NCBI GenBank assembly: GCA_947626585.1
Contig: CANQSU010000003.1
Location: 1 to 40,935, forward strand
Reading direction: 5' to 3'
DNA from: an uncultured Oscillospiraceae bacterium
GTDB lineage: Bacteria; Bacillota; Clostridia; Oscillospirales; Oscillospiraceae
Length of the DNA: 40,935 nucleotides
Of the stretch, positions 19,014 through 28,862 are shown one piece after another. Numbering within the stretch: position 1 is the stretch's first letter; each line of letters starts with the position of its first letter. Position numbers and translations under genes: made by a program. The notes below the pieces were generated by a model. The model searched no databases, was not told the DNA's origin, and saw only the letters and a list, made by a program, of their open reading frames with translations.

Positions 19014-21377
19014 TCACGAAAGGGTCAGATCGATCGCGCGTTCGCCAAAGCCCTCCACATTCACGGTGATCTTCGCCCTGCCCGGCGTTTTCCCCGCCCG
19101 GACCGCCAGCATCAGGTGACCGTTGTGGGTCGGGGCCTCCCTCCCGTGGGGAAAATCGTGCCAGGCGTCGCCGTTGTCGGCGAAAACCGCGATGTCGCCC
19201 TCCGTCCGCCAGGCGACCCGGCGGTTTTCCAGCATATAGCGTTCGCCGTGGATGTCCTCAATGTAAATATCCGAGAAGACCACGCTCTTTCCGTCGGTGG
19301 GCAGGTCCGTCCTGTCGGTGACAATTTTGAGATTTGCCGCCTCGTGGTCGGACCAGATCTCGTCCTCACAGACCGGCAGTCCGCCGCGATAGCCCTCGGC
19401 CCGGAGCTTTCCGGGGATGAAGGGCAGCCAGAAGTGGATCATGCCGTCGTCGAAATCGGAGAGATACCCCACCCGGGGCGTCTGGGCGTTCTGAAAGAGC
19501 TTCACCGTGTCGCAGTTTGTAAAGACGGCCACATGCATGACCTTTTCAAATTCGCGGTAGTTCCAGTGCCGCCGCATCTGGGGAAAGCCCCACAGGCCCC
19601 TGGCCCCGTCCCAGGGCTCGGACTCGTCGTAGACGGCAAGCTTCAGGACCGGTTCGTTCTTCCACTGGGCCGCGCAGTAGTATGCCCGGAGCTTGGCGTC
19701 GCCCGTGGAGTCCAGGATATCCCCCGTCCAGCCCCTCAGCGGCCAAAAGGGGCTTTCCCCCAGGTAGTCGACCCCGGCCCAGACGATGGCGCCGCAGACC
19801 CAGTCGTGTTCCTTTACCGTAGCGTAGGGGGATTCGGGCCTCATATCCACCTGATTGTGAGAGCGGGAGTCGCCCCGGTAGTATGTCCGCACCTCGGCCC
19901 CCAGGATGGGCTTTCTCATGCCGCTCTCCCGGAGACTTTCGTAATACTGCTCCATATAGTTGCAGGCGAACACGTCTACGCACTCGGCGTACCTCCGCGC
20001 CATACGGAGACGCCGGCCCAGGGGGACCGTGTCATTGGCGTTGGACAGGCAGAAGCCGATCAGCACGCTGGTGACGGCCCGGGTGGGGTCCAGACGGCGG
20101 CAGGCGTCGGTCAGCTCCCCGAGGTGGTCATAATACCGCTCCGTATACTGGCCGCGCACCTCGTTGCCCACGCTCCACAATATCACGCTGGGGTGGTTGG
20201 CGTCCCGCCGGACCATAGTCTCCAGGTCCCGAAAGCGCCACTCCGGGAACACCGCGTCATAGTACATGAGGCTGTTGTCCCACTTGTCGTAAAGCTCGTC
20301 TATGACCATCAGGCCCAGCTCGTCGCACAGGTCGCAGACCTCGGGCGCGGGCGGGTTATGGCTGGCCCTGACGGTGTTGACGCCGAGGCTCTTGAGGGTC
20401 CTGAGACGGCGCTCCCACACCTCAATGGGCACGGCCGCGCCGAAAACGCCGCCGTCGTGGTGGAGGTTGACGCCCCAGAGCTTTGTCTTTTTGCCGTTCA
20501 GGACGAACCCGTCCTCCTCGTCAAAGAGGGCCGAGCGGACGCCGAAGCGGGTAAGCTGTTCGTCCAGCGCCTTCCCGTCCCTTATGAGCGCGAACTCCGC
20601 CCGGTAAAGACGCGGCTTGTCGGGCGACCAGAGCAGAGGAAATTGGAGGGAGAGGTCAAATTCCGTCACGCGCTCCGCCTCCCGCTCACCGGCGTAAACG
20701 CGCTGTCCGTCGGGCGAGAAAATTTCAAGGCGGAGGGTACAGCCGGACAGGTCCCCCTCGGTCTCGGCCCTGGCCGTCACCGCCGCGCTGCCGCAGCGTA
20801 TCCCCTCCACATCGGGCACGTCGCCCTTCGGCCCGCGCATCACGGGCTCGGCGGTGATCCGGAGTCCGTCGTGGGCGATGTGGGTCGCGTCCTGGACGAG
20901 AAGCCACACGTTGCGGTAGATCCCCGCGCCGGAGTACCACCGGTCGCCGCCCCGGGCGACCCAGTTGTCCCGGTCCCGGTTGTCAAGGCGTACAGCCAGA
21001 ACGTTTTCCCGGTCAAAATCGAGATGTCCCGTCAGCTCGCACAGGACCGGCACGTAGCCGTAGGGGCGGCCCCCGATTTTTTCGCCGTTCAGATAGATCT
21101 CCGAGAACCGTTGGGCGCCGTCAAAGAGGACCCGGACGGACCTGCCCCGCCACGCGTCCGGGGCGGTGAAGTGATACCGGTAGACCCCCACCCCCGCGCG
21201 GGGGTAGAAGCCCTGCTCCTTCGGAGCGGTCTCGGCGCGGGTGCCTTCTATCTGCCAGTCGTGAGGCAGCTCCACCCGCCGCCAGTCCGCGTCGTCAAAG
21301 TCCTTCTCCACGCAGGACGCGTCCCCGGTCAGGCAAAAGCGCCAGCCGCTGTTGATCAAAACCCGTTCCTTTTCCAT
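19014..21377 (-). CDS. Glycoside hydrolase family 2 (beta-galactosidase-like)
   Basis: LPHDWQIEGTR; WYSGAGIYRNVWL; LWGVNLHHDGG; TVRASHNPPAPEVCDLCDELGLMVIDE; VILWSVGNEVRGQ. Confidence 0.92.
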   Translation of the reverse strand: MEKERVLINSGWRFCLTGDASCVEKDFDDADWRRVELPHDWQIEGTRAETAPKEQGFYPRAGVGVYRYHFTAPDAWRGRSVRVLFDGAQRFSEIYLNGEKIGGRPYGYVPVLCELTGHLDFDRENVLAVRLDNRDRDNWVARGGDRWYSGAGIYRNVWLLVQDATHIAHDGLRITAEPVMRGPKGDVPDVEGIRCGSAAVTARAETEGDLSGCTLRLEIFSPDGQRVYAGEREAERVTEFDLSLQFPLLWSPDKPRLYRAEFALIRDGKALDEQLTRFGVRSALFDEEDGFVLNGKKTKLWGVNLHHDGGVFGAAVPIEVWERRLRTLKSLGVNTVRASHNPPAPEVCDLCDELGLMVIDELYDKWDNSLMYYDAVFPEWRFRDLETMVRRDANHPSVILWSVGNEVRGQYTERYYDHLGELTDACRRLDPTRAVTSVLIGFCLSNANDTVPLGRRLRMARRYAECVDVFACNYMEQYYESLRESGMRKPILGAEVRTYYRGDSRSHNQVDMRPESPYATVKEHDWVCGAIVWAGVDYLGESPFWPLRGWTGDILDSTGDAKLRAYYCAAQWKNEPVLKLAVYDESEPWDGARGLWGFPQMRRHWNYREFEKVMHVAVFTNCDTVKLFQNAQTPRVGYLSDFDDGMIHFWLPFIPGKLRAEGYRGGLPVCEDEIWSDHEAANLKIVTDRTDLPTDGKSVVFSDIYIEDIHGERYMLENRRVAWRTEGDIAVFADNGDAWHDFPHGREAPTHNGHLMLAVRAGKTPGRAKITVNVEGFGERAIDLTLS

Positions 21378-21397
21378 CGTCTTCTCCTTTTTTCGGA

Positions 21398-21423
21398 TAA
21401 AAAGCCCTCCTCTCTGAGGAGGG
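21398..21423 (-). terminator. Intrinsic terminator/attenuator immediately upstream of the GH2 gene
   Basis: Minus strand CCCTCCTC-AGA-GAGGAGGG-CTTTTTATCC. Confidence 0.7.
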
Positions 21424-21546
21424 GACAGGCGCCATGGGCGGAGGCCGGACGCGTCGGATCCCGTCAGGCGGCCTCGCGGACGGCTCCCCTCGGAGAGGAG
21501 AGCCGGATGTGATCTTCAAGGAAAAGCGTTTGATTGAAGATTTGTT

Positions 21547-23652
21547 TCAGACCTCGAGCTTTTCCATCAATTCCCCCACGTCCACGGGCTTGGGGATAAA
21601 GTCGTCCATTCCGGCCTCCAGGGCGCGGCGGCGGTCCTCGGCGAAGGTGTTGGCGGTACACGCGATGATGCGCACGGTCCCGGCGTCCTCACGCGGGAGG
21701 GCGCGGATGGCGCGGGCGGCCCCGTAGCCGTCAAGGTTCGGCATGAGCAGATCCATGAGGATAACATCAATGGACCCTGGCGGGCTTTCTCTGAAAACCT
21801 CCAACGCCTCCCGGCCGTCGTGGGCGGAGACGGTATCGAAGCCCTCCTCGGCCAAAAGCTCGAGCATGATCTCAAGATTCAGCTCATTGTCCTCGGCAAT
21901 GAGGACCCGACGCTTCACCCGGGGGAGGTCCGGACTCTCCGGGCCTGTGGCCTCATCCCTCGCCGGGAGTACGGCTCCGGGGAAGGAAAAAACGAAGGTG
22001 CTTCCCCGGTCCTTTTCACTTTCAAAGGTCAGATCCCCGCCCATGAGCGCCGCCAGCTCGTGGCTGATGGCCAGGCCCAGGCCCGCGCCCTGGTTGCCCT
22101 TGGACACGGTGTCCAGCTCCTGAGAGAAGGCGGAGAAGATATGCCGCTTGAAGTCCTCGCTCATGCCCCGGCCCGTGTCGGTGACCGTAAAGACGGTGGT
22201 GACGGCGCTGTCCCCCTCGACCGCGCGCTGGGCCATGGAGAGAGTCACATGCCCGCCCTCCGGCGTGAATTTGGCGGCGTTGTCAAGAAGGTTCATCAAA
22301 ACCTGCTGTATCCTGGCCTCGTCCCCCTCCACCACGGGGTAGGGAAGGTCCCCGGCGAGGTCAAACGCCACGCCCTTGTCGCGCATGACGGGCTCGGTGA
22401 CGGCGCGGACGGAGGCGACAAGCAGGGCCAGGTCCACTCTGGACCGCTCCAGATCCATTTTCCGCTCCTGGAGCTTTGACATGTCCAGAATATCGGAGAC
22501 GAGACGGAGAAGATATTTGGCCGTGGAGGTGGACTGGTCCAGATATTTCCCCATCCGGTCCACGTCGTTCAGATTTTGCGCCATCAGATAGTTGAGGCCG
22601 ATGAGACCGTTCAGAGGCGTTCTGATCTCGTGGCTCATGGCGGAGAGAAAGCTGTCCTTGGCCCGGGCCTCGGCCCGCGCCCGGGCGGAGCGCGTTCCCT
22701 GCCAGGTCAGCAGCCCGGCCAGGGCCAGGATGGCGGCGGCGGAGACGGCGAGTACCGTCACGGCGGCCCGATAGCGATAAAGAAAGTCGGAAAAGGTCAG
22801 GTCGTACTGGTTTTCCATGGCGGCCTGTATGGTGACGCCGCCCACAAACTCCTCGGAGAGATTGGCAATGGCCTTGTCGATGATGGAGATCAGCGTCTGC
22901 CCGCTCTCCTGGCTCTTACCGATGACGCCGTCGATGGTGACTACGGCGGAGAAGCACAGCTGCTCGTCAAGGCCCATGACGGGAATGACCTTCAGGTCGT
23001 CGTATGCCGGCTTTCCGAACCAGTACTCCACCACGTACTGGTTGAGAATCATCAGATCGCTCTCCCCCGAGATCACCGCTTCGAAGCAGTCGGGGATGGA
23101 GTCGTAATCGATGAGGTCAAAGCGGGGATAGGTGGTCTGAAGTACCTTGCGCAATGTTTGGGAGCCGCTGGACACGGCAACGGACAGGTTTTTATCCATG
23201 TCAAATTCCAGGTCCTGCCTGGCCACGATCACCTTGCGGCTCTTGAGATAGGGCTCGGATATGAGGATGCCCCGGGCGCTCTCGTTTTCCGGGTTTCGCT
23301 CCACGCTGGTGACCAGGTCCAGATTTTCCGAGAGCAGATAATCGTAGGTGACCGATCCCGCCGGAAGAGGCACGTATTCAAGCCTGATGCCGGCAAGGCG
23401 TGCCAGCTCGTCGAATATGTACCGGGACATGCCCGCCAGCTCGCCGTTTTCGTCCGTAAAGGACACCGGCGGCCTGTCCTGAACGAACCCCACCCGGAAC
23501 ACACCGTTTTGCGCGATGAAAGCGCGCTCGGCGTCCGTCAGGCCGATATCGGGCGGGTCCGTCTCCCCGGCCAGAGCCGCCGGGGCCAGAAGGGCGGTGA
23601 TGAGCAGAAGGGTCACAGCGAGGGCGAACAGCTTTTGAATCGTTTTATTCAT
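21547..23652 (-). CDS. BvgS-like hybrid sensor kinase: periplasmic SBP_bac_3-type domain, TM, HisKA/HATPase, receiver
   Basis: FRVGFVQDRPPVSFTDENGELAGMSRYIFDELARLAGI; FLSAMSHEIRTPLNGLIGL; DNAAKFTPEGG; DTGRGMSEDF; receiver RRVLIAEDNELN...DVILMDLLMPNLDGY...IIACTAN; start MNKTIQKLF. Confidence 0.92.
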   Translation of the reverse strand: MNKTIQKLFALAVTLLLITALLAPAALAGETDPPDIGLTDAERAFIAQNGVFRVGFVQDRPPVSFTDENGELAGMSRYIFDELARLAGIRLEYVPLPAGSVTYDYLLSENLDLVTSVERNPENESARGILISEPYLKSRKVIVARQDLEFDMDKNLSVAVSSGSQTLRKVLQTTYPRFDLIDYDSIPDCFEAVISGESDLMILNQYVVEYWFGKPAYDDLKVIPVMGLDEQLCFSAVVTIDGVIGKSQESGQTLISIIDKAIANLSEEFVGGVTIQAAMENQYDLTFSDFLYRYRAAVTVLAVSAAAILALAGLLTWQGTRSARARAEARAKDSFLSAMSHEIRTPLNGLIGLNYLMAQNLNDVDRMGKYLDQSTSTAKYLLRLVSDILDMSKLQERKMDLERSRVDLALLVASVRAVTEPVMRDKGVAFDLAGDLPYPVVEGDEARIQQVLMNLLDNAAKFTPEGGHVTLSMAQRAVEGDSAVTTVFTVTDTGRGMSEDFKRHIFSAFSQELDTVSKGNQGAGLGLAISHELAALMGGDLTFESEKDRGSTFVFSFPGAVLPARDEATGPESPDLPRVKRRVLIAEDNELNLEIMLELLAEEGFDTVSAHDGREALEVFRESPPGSIDVILMDLLMPNLDGYGAARAIRALPREDAGTVRIIACTANTFAEDRRRALEAGMDDFIPKPVDVGELMEKLEV

Positions 23653-23699
23653 GGCTCTCCCTCCGTTGTTTGGTTTTGCTTTATTTGGATAATACAAAT

Positions 23700-23728
23700 A
23701 TTATAAATTGTTTTTGGGGGTTTGTAAA
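23700..23728 (-). promoter_or_regulatory. Sigma-A-type promoter of the hybrid kinase
   Basis: Minus strand TTTACA (23728-23723), 17-nt spacer, TATAAT (23705-23700). Confidence 0.75.
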
Positions 23729-23740
23729 GAAAAACAGAAA

Positions 23741-23767
23741 AGCCACGCGAAAATTTTTCGCGCGGCT
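23741..23767 (-). terminator. Intrinsic terminator of the trp operon
   Basis: Minus strand AGCCGCGCGAAAAATTTTCGCGTGGCTTTTCTGTTTTT. Confidence 0.85.
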
Positions 23768-23807
23768 TAGATTTACTCTTGAAATACGAAGTAGAATATT
23801 ATATAAT

Positions 23808-24584
23808 TTAAGCATAATCGAGATGCTCGGTCATGGACCTGACGAACTCGCCCACGTACCGGGGGGCGTCCTGCTTGTAGCGCTCGATGAGACGGACGAT
23901 GGCGGAGCCCACGATGGCGCCGTCGGAGAGGGCGGCCATCTTCCGCGCCTGCTCGGGGGTGGAGATGCCGAAGCCCACGGCGCAGGGGATGGAGGTGTTC
24001 TCCCGAATGACCCTGACGATGGAGGCGAGGTCGGTGGTGATCTCGCTTCTCACGCCGGTGACGCCCAGGGAGGAGACCAGGTAGATAAAGCCCTTGGCCT
24101 CCCGCGCGATCATGGCCACCCGGTTTTCCGAGGTGGGGGCGATCATGGAGATGAGGTCCACGCCGTACCGCTCGCACAGGGAGTCAAACTCGCCCTTCTC
24201 CTCATAGGGAATATCGGGGAGGATCAGGCCGTCGATGCCGATTTTCTTGCAGGTGGAGATGAAATTTTCGGCGCCGTAGGAGAAAATGACGTTAGCGTAG
24301 GTCATGAACACCATGGGCACCGTGACGTCCCGGCGCAGGTCGCGGACCAGGTCGAAGATCCTGTCGGTGGTGACCCCGCCCTGGAGTGCCCTCAGGGACG
24401 CGCCCTGGATCACGGGACCCTCGGCGGTGGGGTCGGAGAAGGGGATGCCAAGCTCGATGAGAGTGGCGCCGGATTTCACGCACTCCCGGACGCAGGCGGC
24501 GGTGGTCTCAAGATCCGGGTCGCCGCAGGTCAAAAAGGGGATGAAGGCCTTGCCCTTTTCGAAGGCCCTGACGATGTTACTCAT
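23808..24584 (-). CDS. trpA: Tryptophan synthase alpha subunit
   Basis: [34 protein letters not shown]; start [11 protein letters not shown]. Confidence 0.96.
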   Translation of the reverse strand: MSNIVRAFEKGKAFIPFLTCGDPDLETTAACVRECVKSGATLIELGIPFSDPTAEGPVIQGASLRALQGGVTTDRIFDLVRDLRRDVTVPMVFMTYANVIFSYGAENFISTCKKIGIDGLILPDIPYEEKGEFDSLCERYGVDLISMIAPTSENRVAMIAREAKGFIYLVSSLGVTGVRSEITTDLASIVRVIRENTSIPCAVGFGISTPEQARKMAALSDGAIVGSAIVRLIERYKQDAPRYVGEFVRSMTEHLDYA

Positions 24585-25758
24585 GAATATCCTCCCCCCT
24601 GTAGCGGGCGATGGCGGCGCAGTCCTTGTCGCCGCGGCCGGAGATGGTGATAACGATGAGCTTGTCGCGGTCCATGGTGGGGGCAAGCTTCAGGGCGTGG
24701 GCCACGGCGTGGGCCGACTCGATGGCGGGGATGATGCCCTCGGTGCGGGCCAGGTACTCAAAGGCCTCCACGGCCTCCTCGTCGGTGACGGCAACGTATT
24801 GCGCCCGGCCCGTGTCGTGGAGCCAGGCGTGTTCGGGGCCGATGCCGGGGTAGTCAAGGCCGGCGGAGATGGAGTAGACCGGGGCAATCTGGCCGTACTT
24901 GTCCTGGCAGAAGTAGGACTTCATGCCGTGGAAGATGCCGAGCCTGCCCGTGGCGATGGTGGCGGCGGTCTCAAACGTGTCAACGCCCCGGCCCGCGGCC
25001 TCACAGCCGATAAGCTGGACGGAGGGGTCGTTTATGAAGTGGTAGAAGGAGCCCATGGCATTGCTCCCGCCGCCCACGCAGGCCAGCACCGCGTCGGGAA
25101 GGCGGCCCTCCTTCTCCTGAAGCTGCTGCCTGATTTCCCTGGAAATGACCGCCTGGAAGTCCCGGACGATGGTGGGGAAGGGGTGGGGACCCATGACGGA
25201 GCCCAGGCAGTAGTGGGTGTCGGCGATGCGGCGGGTCCACTCCCGCATGGCCTCGGAAACGGCGTCCTTCAGCGTGGCGGTGCCGGTGGTGACGGGAATG
25301 ACCTCGGCGCCCAGAAGGCGCATACGGTAGACGTTCAGCGCCTGGCGCTTTGTGTCCTCCTCTCCCATGAACACCACGCACTCCATGCCCATCAGGGCGG
25401 CGGCGGTGGCGGTGGCCACGCCGTGCTGGCCCGCGCCGGTTTCGGCGATGAGGCGCGTCTTGCCCATCTTTTTGGCTAAAAGCGCCTGGCCCAGCACGTT
25501 GTTGATCTTGTGGGCGCCGGTGTGGTTCAGATCCTCGCGCTTTAAATAGATCTTCGCCCCTCCCAGGTCCTTTGTCATCTTTTCGGCGTAGTAAAGCCGT
25601 GAGGGCCGGCCGGCGTACTCGTTGAAGAGATACGTAAGCTCCTTATTGAATTCCGGGTCGTCCTTGAAGCGGTTGTAGGCCTCCTCCAGCTCGATTACGG
25701 CGTTCATCAGCGTCTCGGGGATGTACTGTCCGCCGTGGATGCCGAAGCGTCCTGCCAT
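24577..25758 (-). CDS. trpB: Tryptophan synthase beta subunit
   Basis: [52 protein letters not shown]. Confidence 0.97.
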   Translation of the reverse strand: MAGRFGIHGGQYIPETLMNAVIELEEAYNRFKDDPEFNKELTYLFNEYAGRPSRLYYAEKMTKDLGGAKIYLKREDLNHTGAHKINNVLGQALLAKKMGKTRLIAETGAGQHGVATATAAALMGMECVVFMGEEDTKRQALNVYRMRLLGAEVIPVTTGTATLKDAVSEAMREWTRRIADTHYCLGSVMGPHPFPTIVRDFQAVISREIRQQLQEKEGRLPDAVLACVGGGSNAMGSFYHFINDPSVQLIGCEAAGRGVDTFETAATIATGRLGIFHGMKSYFCQDKYGQIAPVYSISAGLDYPGIGPEHAWLHDTGRAQYVAVTDEEAVEAFEYLARTEGIIPAIESAHAVAHALKLAPTMDRDKLIVITISGRGDKDCAAIARYRGEDIHE

Positions 25759-25763
25759 AGGTC

Positions 25764-26369
25764 TCAGTCCTTTCGCGCGGCGGATACCGCCGCTATGATT
25801 TTGGCTCTGTCTTTGATCTTATCTGTCTCCACGCCGGAGGAGATGTCCACGCACCAGGGGTGCAGGGCCTCCACGGCGGAGGGGATGTTTTCGGGCGTCA
25901 GGCCGCCGGCCAGAACGTAGTCCCGGCGGGCGGACTTTATGAGCGACCAGTCAAAGGCCTCGCCGGTGCCCTGCCCGTTGTCCAGAAGCACCAGATCCGC
26001 GGAGGACTTCTCCGCCGCGGCCAGGTCGGCGGGGCCGCCGATCCTGAAGGCCTTCCAGACCGTGAGGCCGGGGGCGGCGCGCCGGAGGGCGGCGATGTAG
26101 TCCTCGTCCTCGTTCCCGTGGAGCTGAGCGATCCTGATAACGCCGGAGAAGAAGAGGTCGGCCACCGTGTCCACGGAGTTGTCCACAAAGACGCCCACCG
26201 GGGCGATCTCCCGGGAGAGCCTTTGCCGCAGCTCGTGGGCGCGGCGGGGCGTGACGCTCCTGTGGCTCCTGGGAAAATCAATGACAAAACCGGCAAAGTC
26301 GGGCTCCGCCTCGTTCACATACCGGATATCCTCGGGCCGGCAAAGGCCGCAGATCTTGATTTTCGTCAT
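25764..26369 (-). CDS. trpF: Phosphoribosylanthranilate isomerase
   Basis: [35 protein letters not shown]. Confidence 0.95.
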   Translation of the reverse strand: MTKIKICGLCRPEDIRYVNEAEPDFAGFVIDFPRSHRSVTPRRAHELRQRLSREIAPVGVFVDNSVDTVADLFFSGVIRIAQLHGNEDEDYIAALRRAAPGLTVWKAFRIGGPADLAAAEKSSADLVLLDNGQGTGEAFDWSLIKSARRDYVLAGGLTPENIPSAVEALHPWCVDISSGVETDKIKDRAKIIAAVSAARKD

Positions 26370-27157
26370 TTGGAGGCCTCCCGCATCCCGGCTAAAAGCT
26401 CCGGTTTATTCTTTGAGCGCATCAGCGCCTCGCCCATCAGCACCGCGTCCGCGCCGATGGCGCGCAGAGCGGCGGCGTCCCCGGGGGATCTTACCCCGCT
26501 CTCGGCCACATATATACATTCGGGCGGGATCAGGTCACGCAGACGGGCGGCGTTTGTGAAGTCCACGGAGAAATCCCTGAGATCCCGGTTGTTGACGCCG
26601 ATGATCCTCGCCCCCGCCGAGACGGCGGAGCGTATCTCGCTCCCGTCATGGGCCTCCACCAGGGCGGCAAGGCCCAGTTCGGCGCAGATCCGCAGATATT
26701 TTTCGACCGTGGCCGTGTCAAGGATGGCGCAAATGAGCAAAACGGCGTTGGCGCCCATGACTTTGGCCTCGTAGAGCTGGTACTCGTCCACGGTGAAATC
26801 CTTGCGCAGCATGGGGGTCCTTATAGCGGCGCGGATCTCACGGAATATAGCGTCCGAGCCCAGAAACCACCTGGGTTCCGTAAGGCAGCTGACCGCGTCG
26901 GCCCCGGCGGACTCGTACTCCCGCGCGATCTCCACATAGGGGAAATCCGGGGCGATGAGGCCCTTGGAGGGGGAGGCGCGCTTGACCTCGCAGATGAAGC
27001 TCAGTCCCGGCTTTTTGAGGGCGTTTTCAAAGGCCGCCCCGTCCGCCGCGCCGCCGTTCATGGCAAGAGCGCGCATCACGTCGAGGCTGCTGCTCTCCAT
27101 GGCCGTGGCCACGCGCTCTCGGGCGTGGCAGGCGAGTTCGTCGAGGATCGTCATCAT
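26366..27157 (-). CDS. trpC: Indole-3-glycerol-phosphate synthase
   Basis: [52 protein letters not shown]. Confidence 0.96.
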   Translation of the reverse strand: MMTILDELACHARERVATAMESSSLDVMRALAMNGGAADGAAFENALKKPGLSFICEVKRASPSKGLIAPDFPYVEIAREYESAGADAVSCLTEPRWFLGSDAIFREIRAAIRTPMLRKDFTVDEYQLYEAKVMGANAVLLICAILDTATVEKYLRICAELGLAALVEAHDGSEIRSAVSAGARIIGVNNRDLRDFSVDFTNAARLRDLIPPECIYVAESGVRSPGDAAALRAIGADAVLMGEALMRSKNKPELLAGMREASK

Positions 27158-28176
27158 TCGGGGCGGTTGGAGATCTCGATGAGCTTCTCAAGCACCGCCG
27201 AGGCTTTGCCCGTGTCGATAAGCTCGGCGGCCAACCGCACGCCCTCGGTCCAGGAGGCGGCCTTGCCGCAGATGTAGAGGGCCGCGCCGGCGTTCATGAG
27301 GACCGCGTCCCGCTTGGGGCCGGGCTTGCCCGCGAGAATGTCCCGGGTGATCTGGGCGTTTTCCTCCGGCGTGCCGCCCACAAGGTCGGACTTCTGGCAC
27401 CGCGTCAGGCCGAAGTCCTCGGGGACGACGGTGTAGGATTTGAACCACCCGTCCTTGAACTCGCAGACCCTGGTGGGGGCGGACAGGGAGATCTCGTCCA
27501 GCTTATCCGTACCGTAGACCACCATGCCGCGCTCAACGCCCAGGGAGATCAGCACCTGGGCCAGGGGCTCCACCAGGTACTCGTCATAGACGCCCAGCAG
27601 CTGCATTTTGGGACTGCCGGGGTTGGTAAGCGGCCCTAAGATGTTGAACACGGTGCGGAAGCCCAGCTCCTTGCGGATGGCGCCCACGTATTTCATGGAG
27701 GTGTGGTACTTCTGGGCGAAGAAGAAGCACATGCCGGCCTCGTCAAGAAGCTCCGCGCACCGGGCCGGGCTTTGATCGATGTTGACGCCAAGGGCCTCCA
27801 GGCAGTCGGCGGTGCCGCACTTGGAGGAGGCGGCCCGGTTGCCGTGCTTGGCCACCTTCACCCCGCCGGCGGCGGCCACGAGGGCGCTGGTGGTGGAGAT
27901 GTTGAAGCTGCCCGCCCCGTCGCCGCCGGTGCCCACGATCTCAAAGATGGGAAGGTCGGTGGTCACCCTTGTGGCGTGGTCGCGCATAGCCGCCGCGCAG
28001 CCGGCGATCTCGTCCGAGGTCTCGGCCTTGGCGCTTTTGGTGGAAAGGGCGGCCAGGAACGCCGCGTTCTGGGTCTGGCTCGTCTCGCCGCTCATGATCT
28101 CGTTCATGACGGCGTAAGCCTCGTCATAGGTCAGGTCCTGCTTGCTTACGATTTTTACAATGGCTTCCTTGATCAT
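27154..28176 (-). CDS. trpD: Anthranilate phosphoribosyltransferase
   Basis: [43 protein letters not shown]. Confidence 0.97.
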   Translation of the reverse strand: MIKEAIVKIVSKQDLTYDEAYAVMNEIMSGETSQTQNAAFLAALSTKSAKAETSDEIAGCAAAMRDHATRVTTDLPIFEIVGTGGDGAGSFNISTTSALVAAAGGVKVAKHGNRAASSKCGTADCLEALGVNIDQSPARCAELLDEAGMCFFFAQKYHTSMKYVGAIRKELGFRTVFNILGPLTNPGSPKMQLLGVYDEYLVEPLAQVLISLGVERGMVVYGTDKLDEISLSAPTRVCEFKDGWFKSYTVVPEDFGLTRCQKSDLVGGTPEENAQITRDILAGKPGPKRDAVLMNAGAALYICGKAASWTEGVRLAAELIDTGKASAVLEKLIEISNRPE

Positions 28177-28216
28177 GGTTATACCTCCTGGGATTGATCG
28201 GGATTTTTTTGACGGC

Positions 28217-28237
28217 GGGCCGCCGGGAGAGGCGGCC
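28217..28237. repeat. REP-like palindrome in the trpG-trpD gap
   Basis: GGGCCGCC-GGGAGA-GGCGGCC, same arms and loop pattern (NNGAGA) as the 7.2 kb copy. Confidence 0.6.
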
Positions 28238-28295
28238 GCCGAGGGGATTCAAAAACGCGCGGGATCGGGGGACGGGCCGTCCGGATGTCCGGCCC

Positions 28296-28862
28296 TTAAA
28301 GGGAGAGGAAATTCTTTAAAATCGCTTTTCCCTCCGGGGTCATGATGGACTCCGGGTGGAACTGGACGCCGTAGATGGGGTATTCGGTGTGCTGTACCGC
28401 CATGATCTCGCCGTCGTCGGTGCGGGCGGTGATTTTAAGGCAATCGGGCATGGTCTCCGGCAGGGCGGCCAGGGAGTGGTAGCGGGCCACCTTTATCCGT
28501 TCGGGCAGGCCGCGAAACAGAGGGCAGGCGGCGTCAAGGATGACCTCGGACTGCTTGCCGTGCATGAGCCTTTTCGCGTGGCCCACGGCGGCGCCGAAGG
28601 CCTCGCATATGGCCTGATGGCCCAGACAGACGCCCAGGGTGGGGACAGACTTCCCCAGCGTTCTCGCCGCCTCCACGCACACGCCCGCGTCCCTGGGGTA
28701 GCCGGGACCGGGGGAGAGGATGACGCGGGAGGGGCGCAACCTGGTGATCTCATCCACCGTCATGGCGTCGTTGCGGATGACCCTGATATCCGGATCCAGC
28801 TCCCCCACGTATTGATAAAGGTTGTAGGAGAAGCTGTCATAATTGTCTATTAGAAGCGTCAT
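28296..28862 (-). CDS. trpG: Anthranilate synthase component II (glutamine amidotransferase)
   Basis: IDNYDSFSYNLYQYVGEL; LSPGPGYPRDAG; LGVCLGHQAI; VQFHPESIMT. Confidence 0.96.
   Translation of the reverse strand: MTLLIDNYDSFSYNLYQYVGELDPDIRVIRNDAMTVDEITRLRPSRVILSPGPGYPRDAGVCVEAARTLGKSVPTLGVCLGHQAICEAFGAAVGHAKRLMHGKQSEVILDAACPLFRGLPERIKVARYHSLAALPETMPDCLKITARTDDGEIMAVQHTEYPIYGVQFHPESIMTPEGKAILKNFLSL

Noticed and set aside
19116-21512. 798-aa plus-strand ORF antisense to GH2
   Set aside because: Shadow ORF; length alone is not evidence at this GC content
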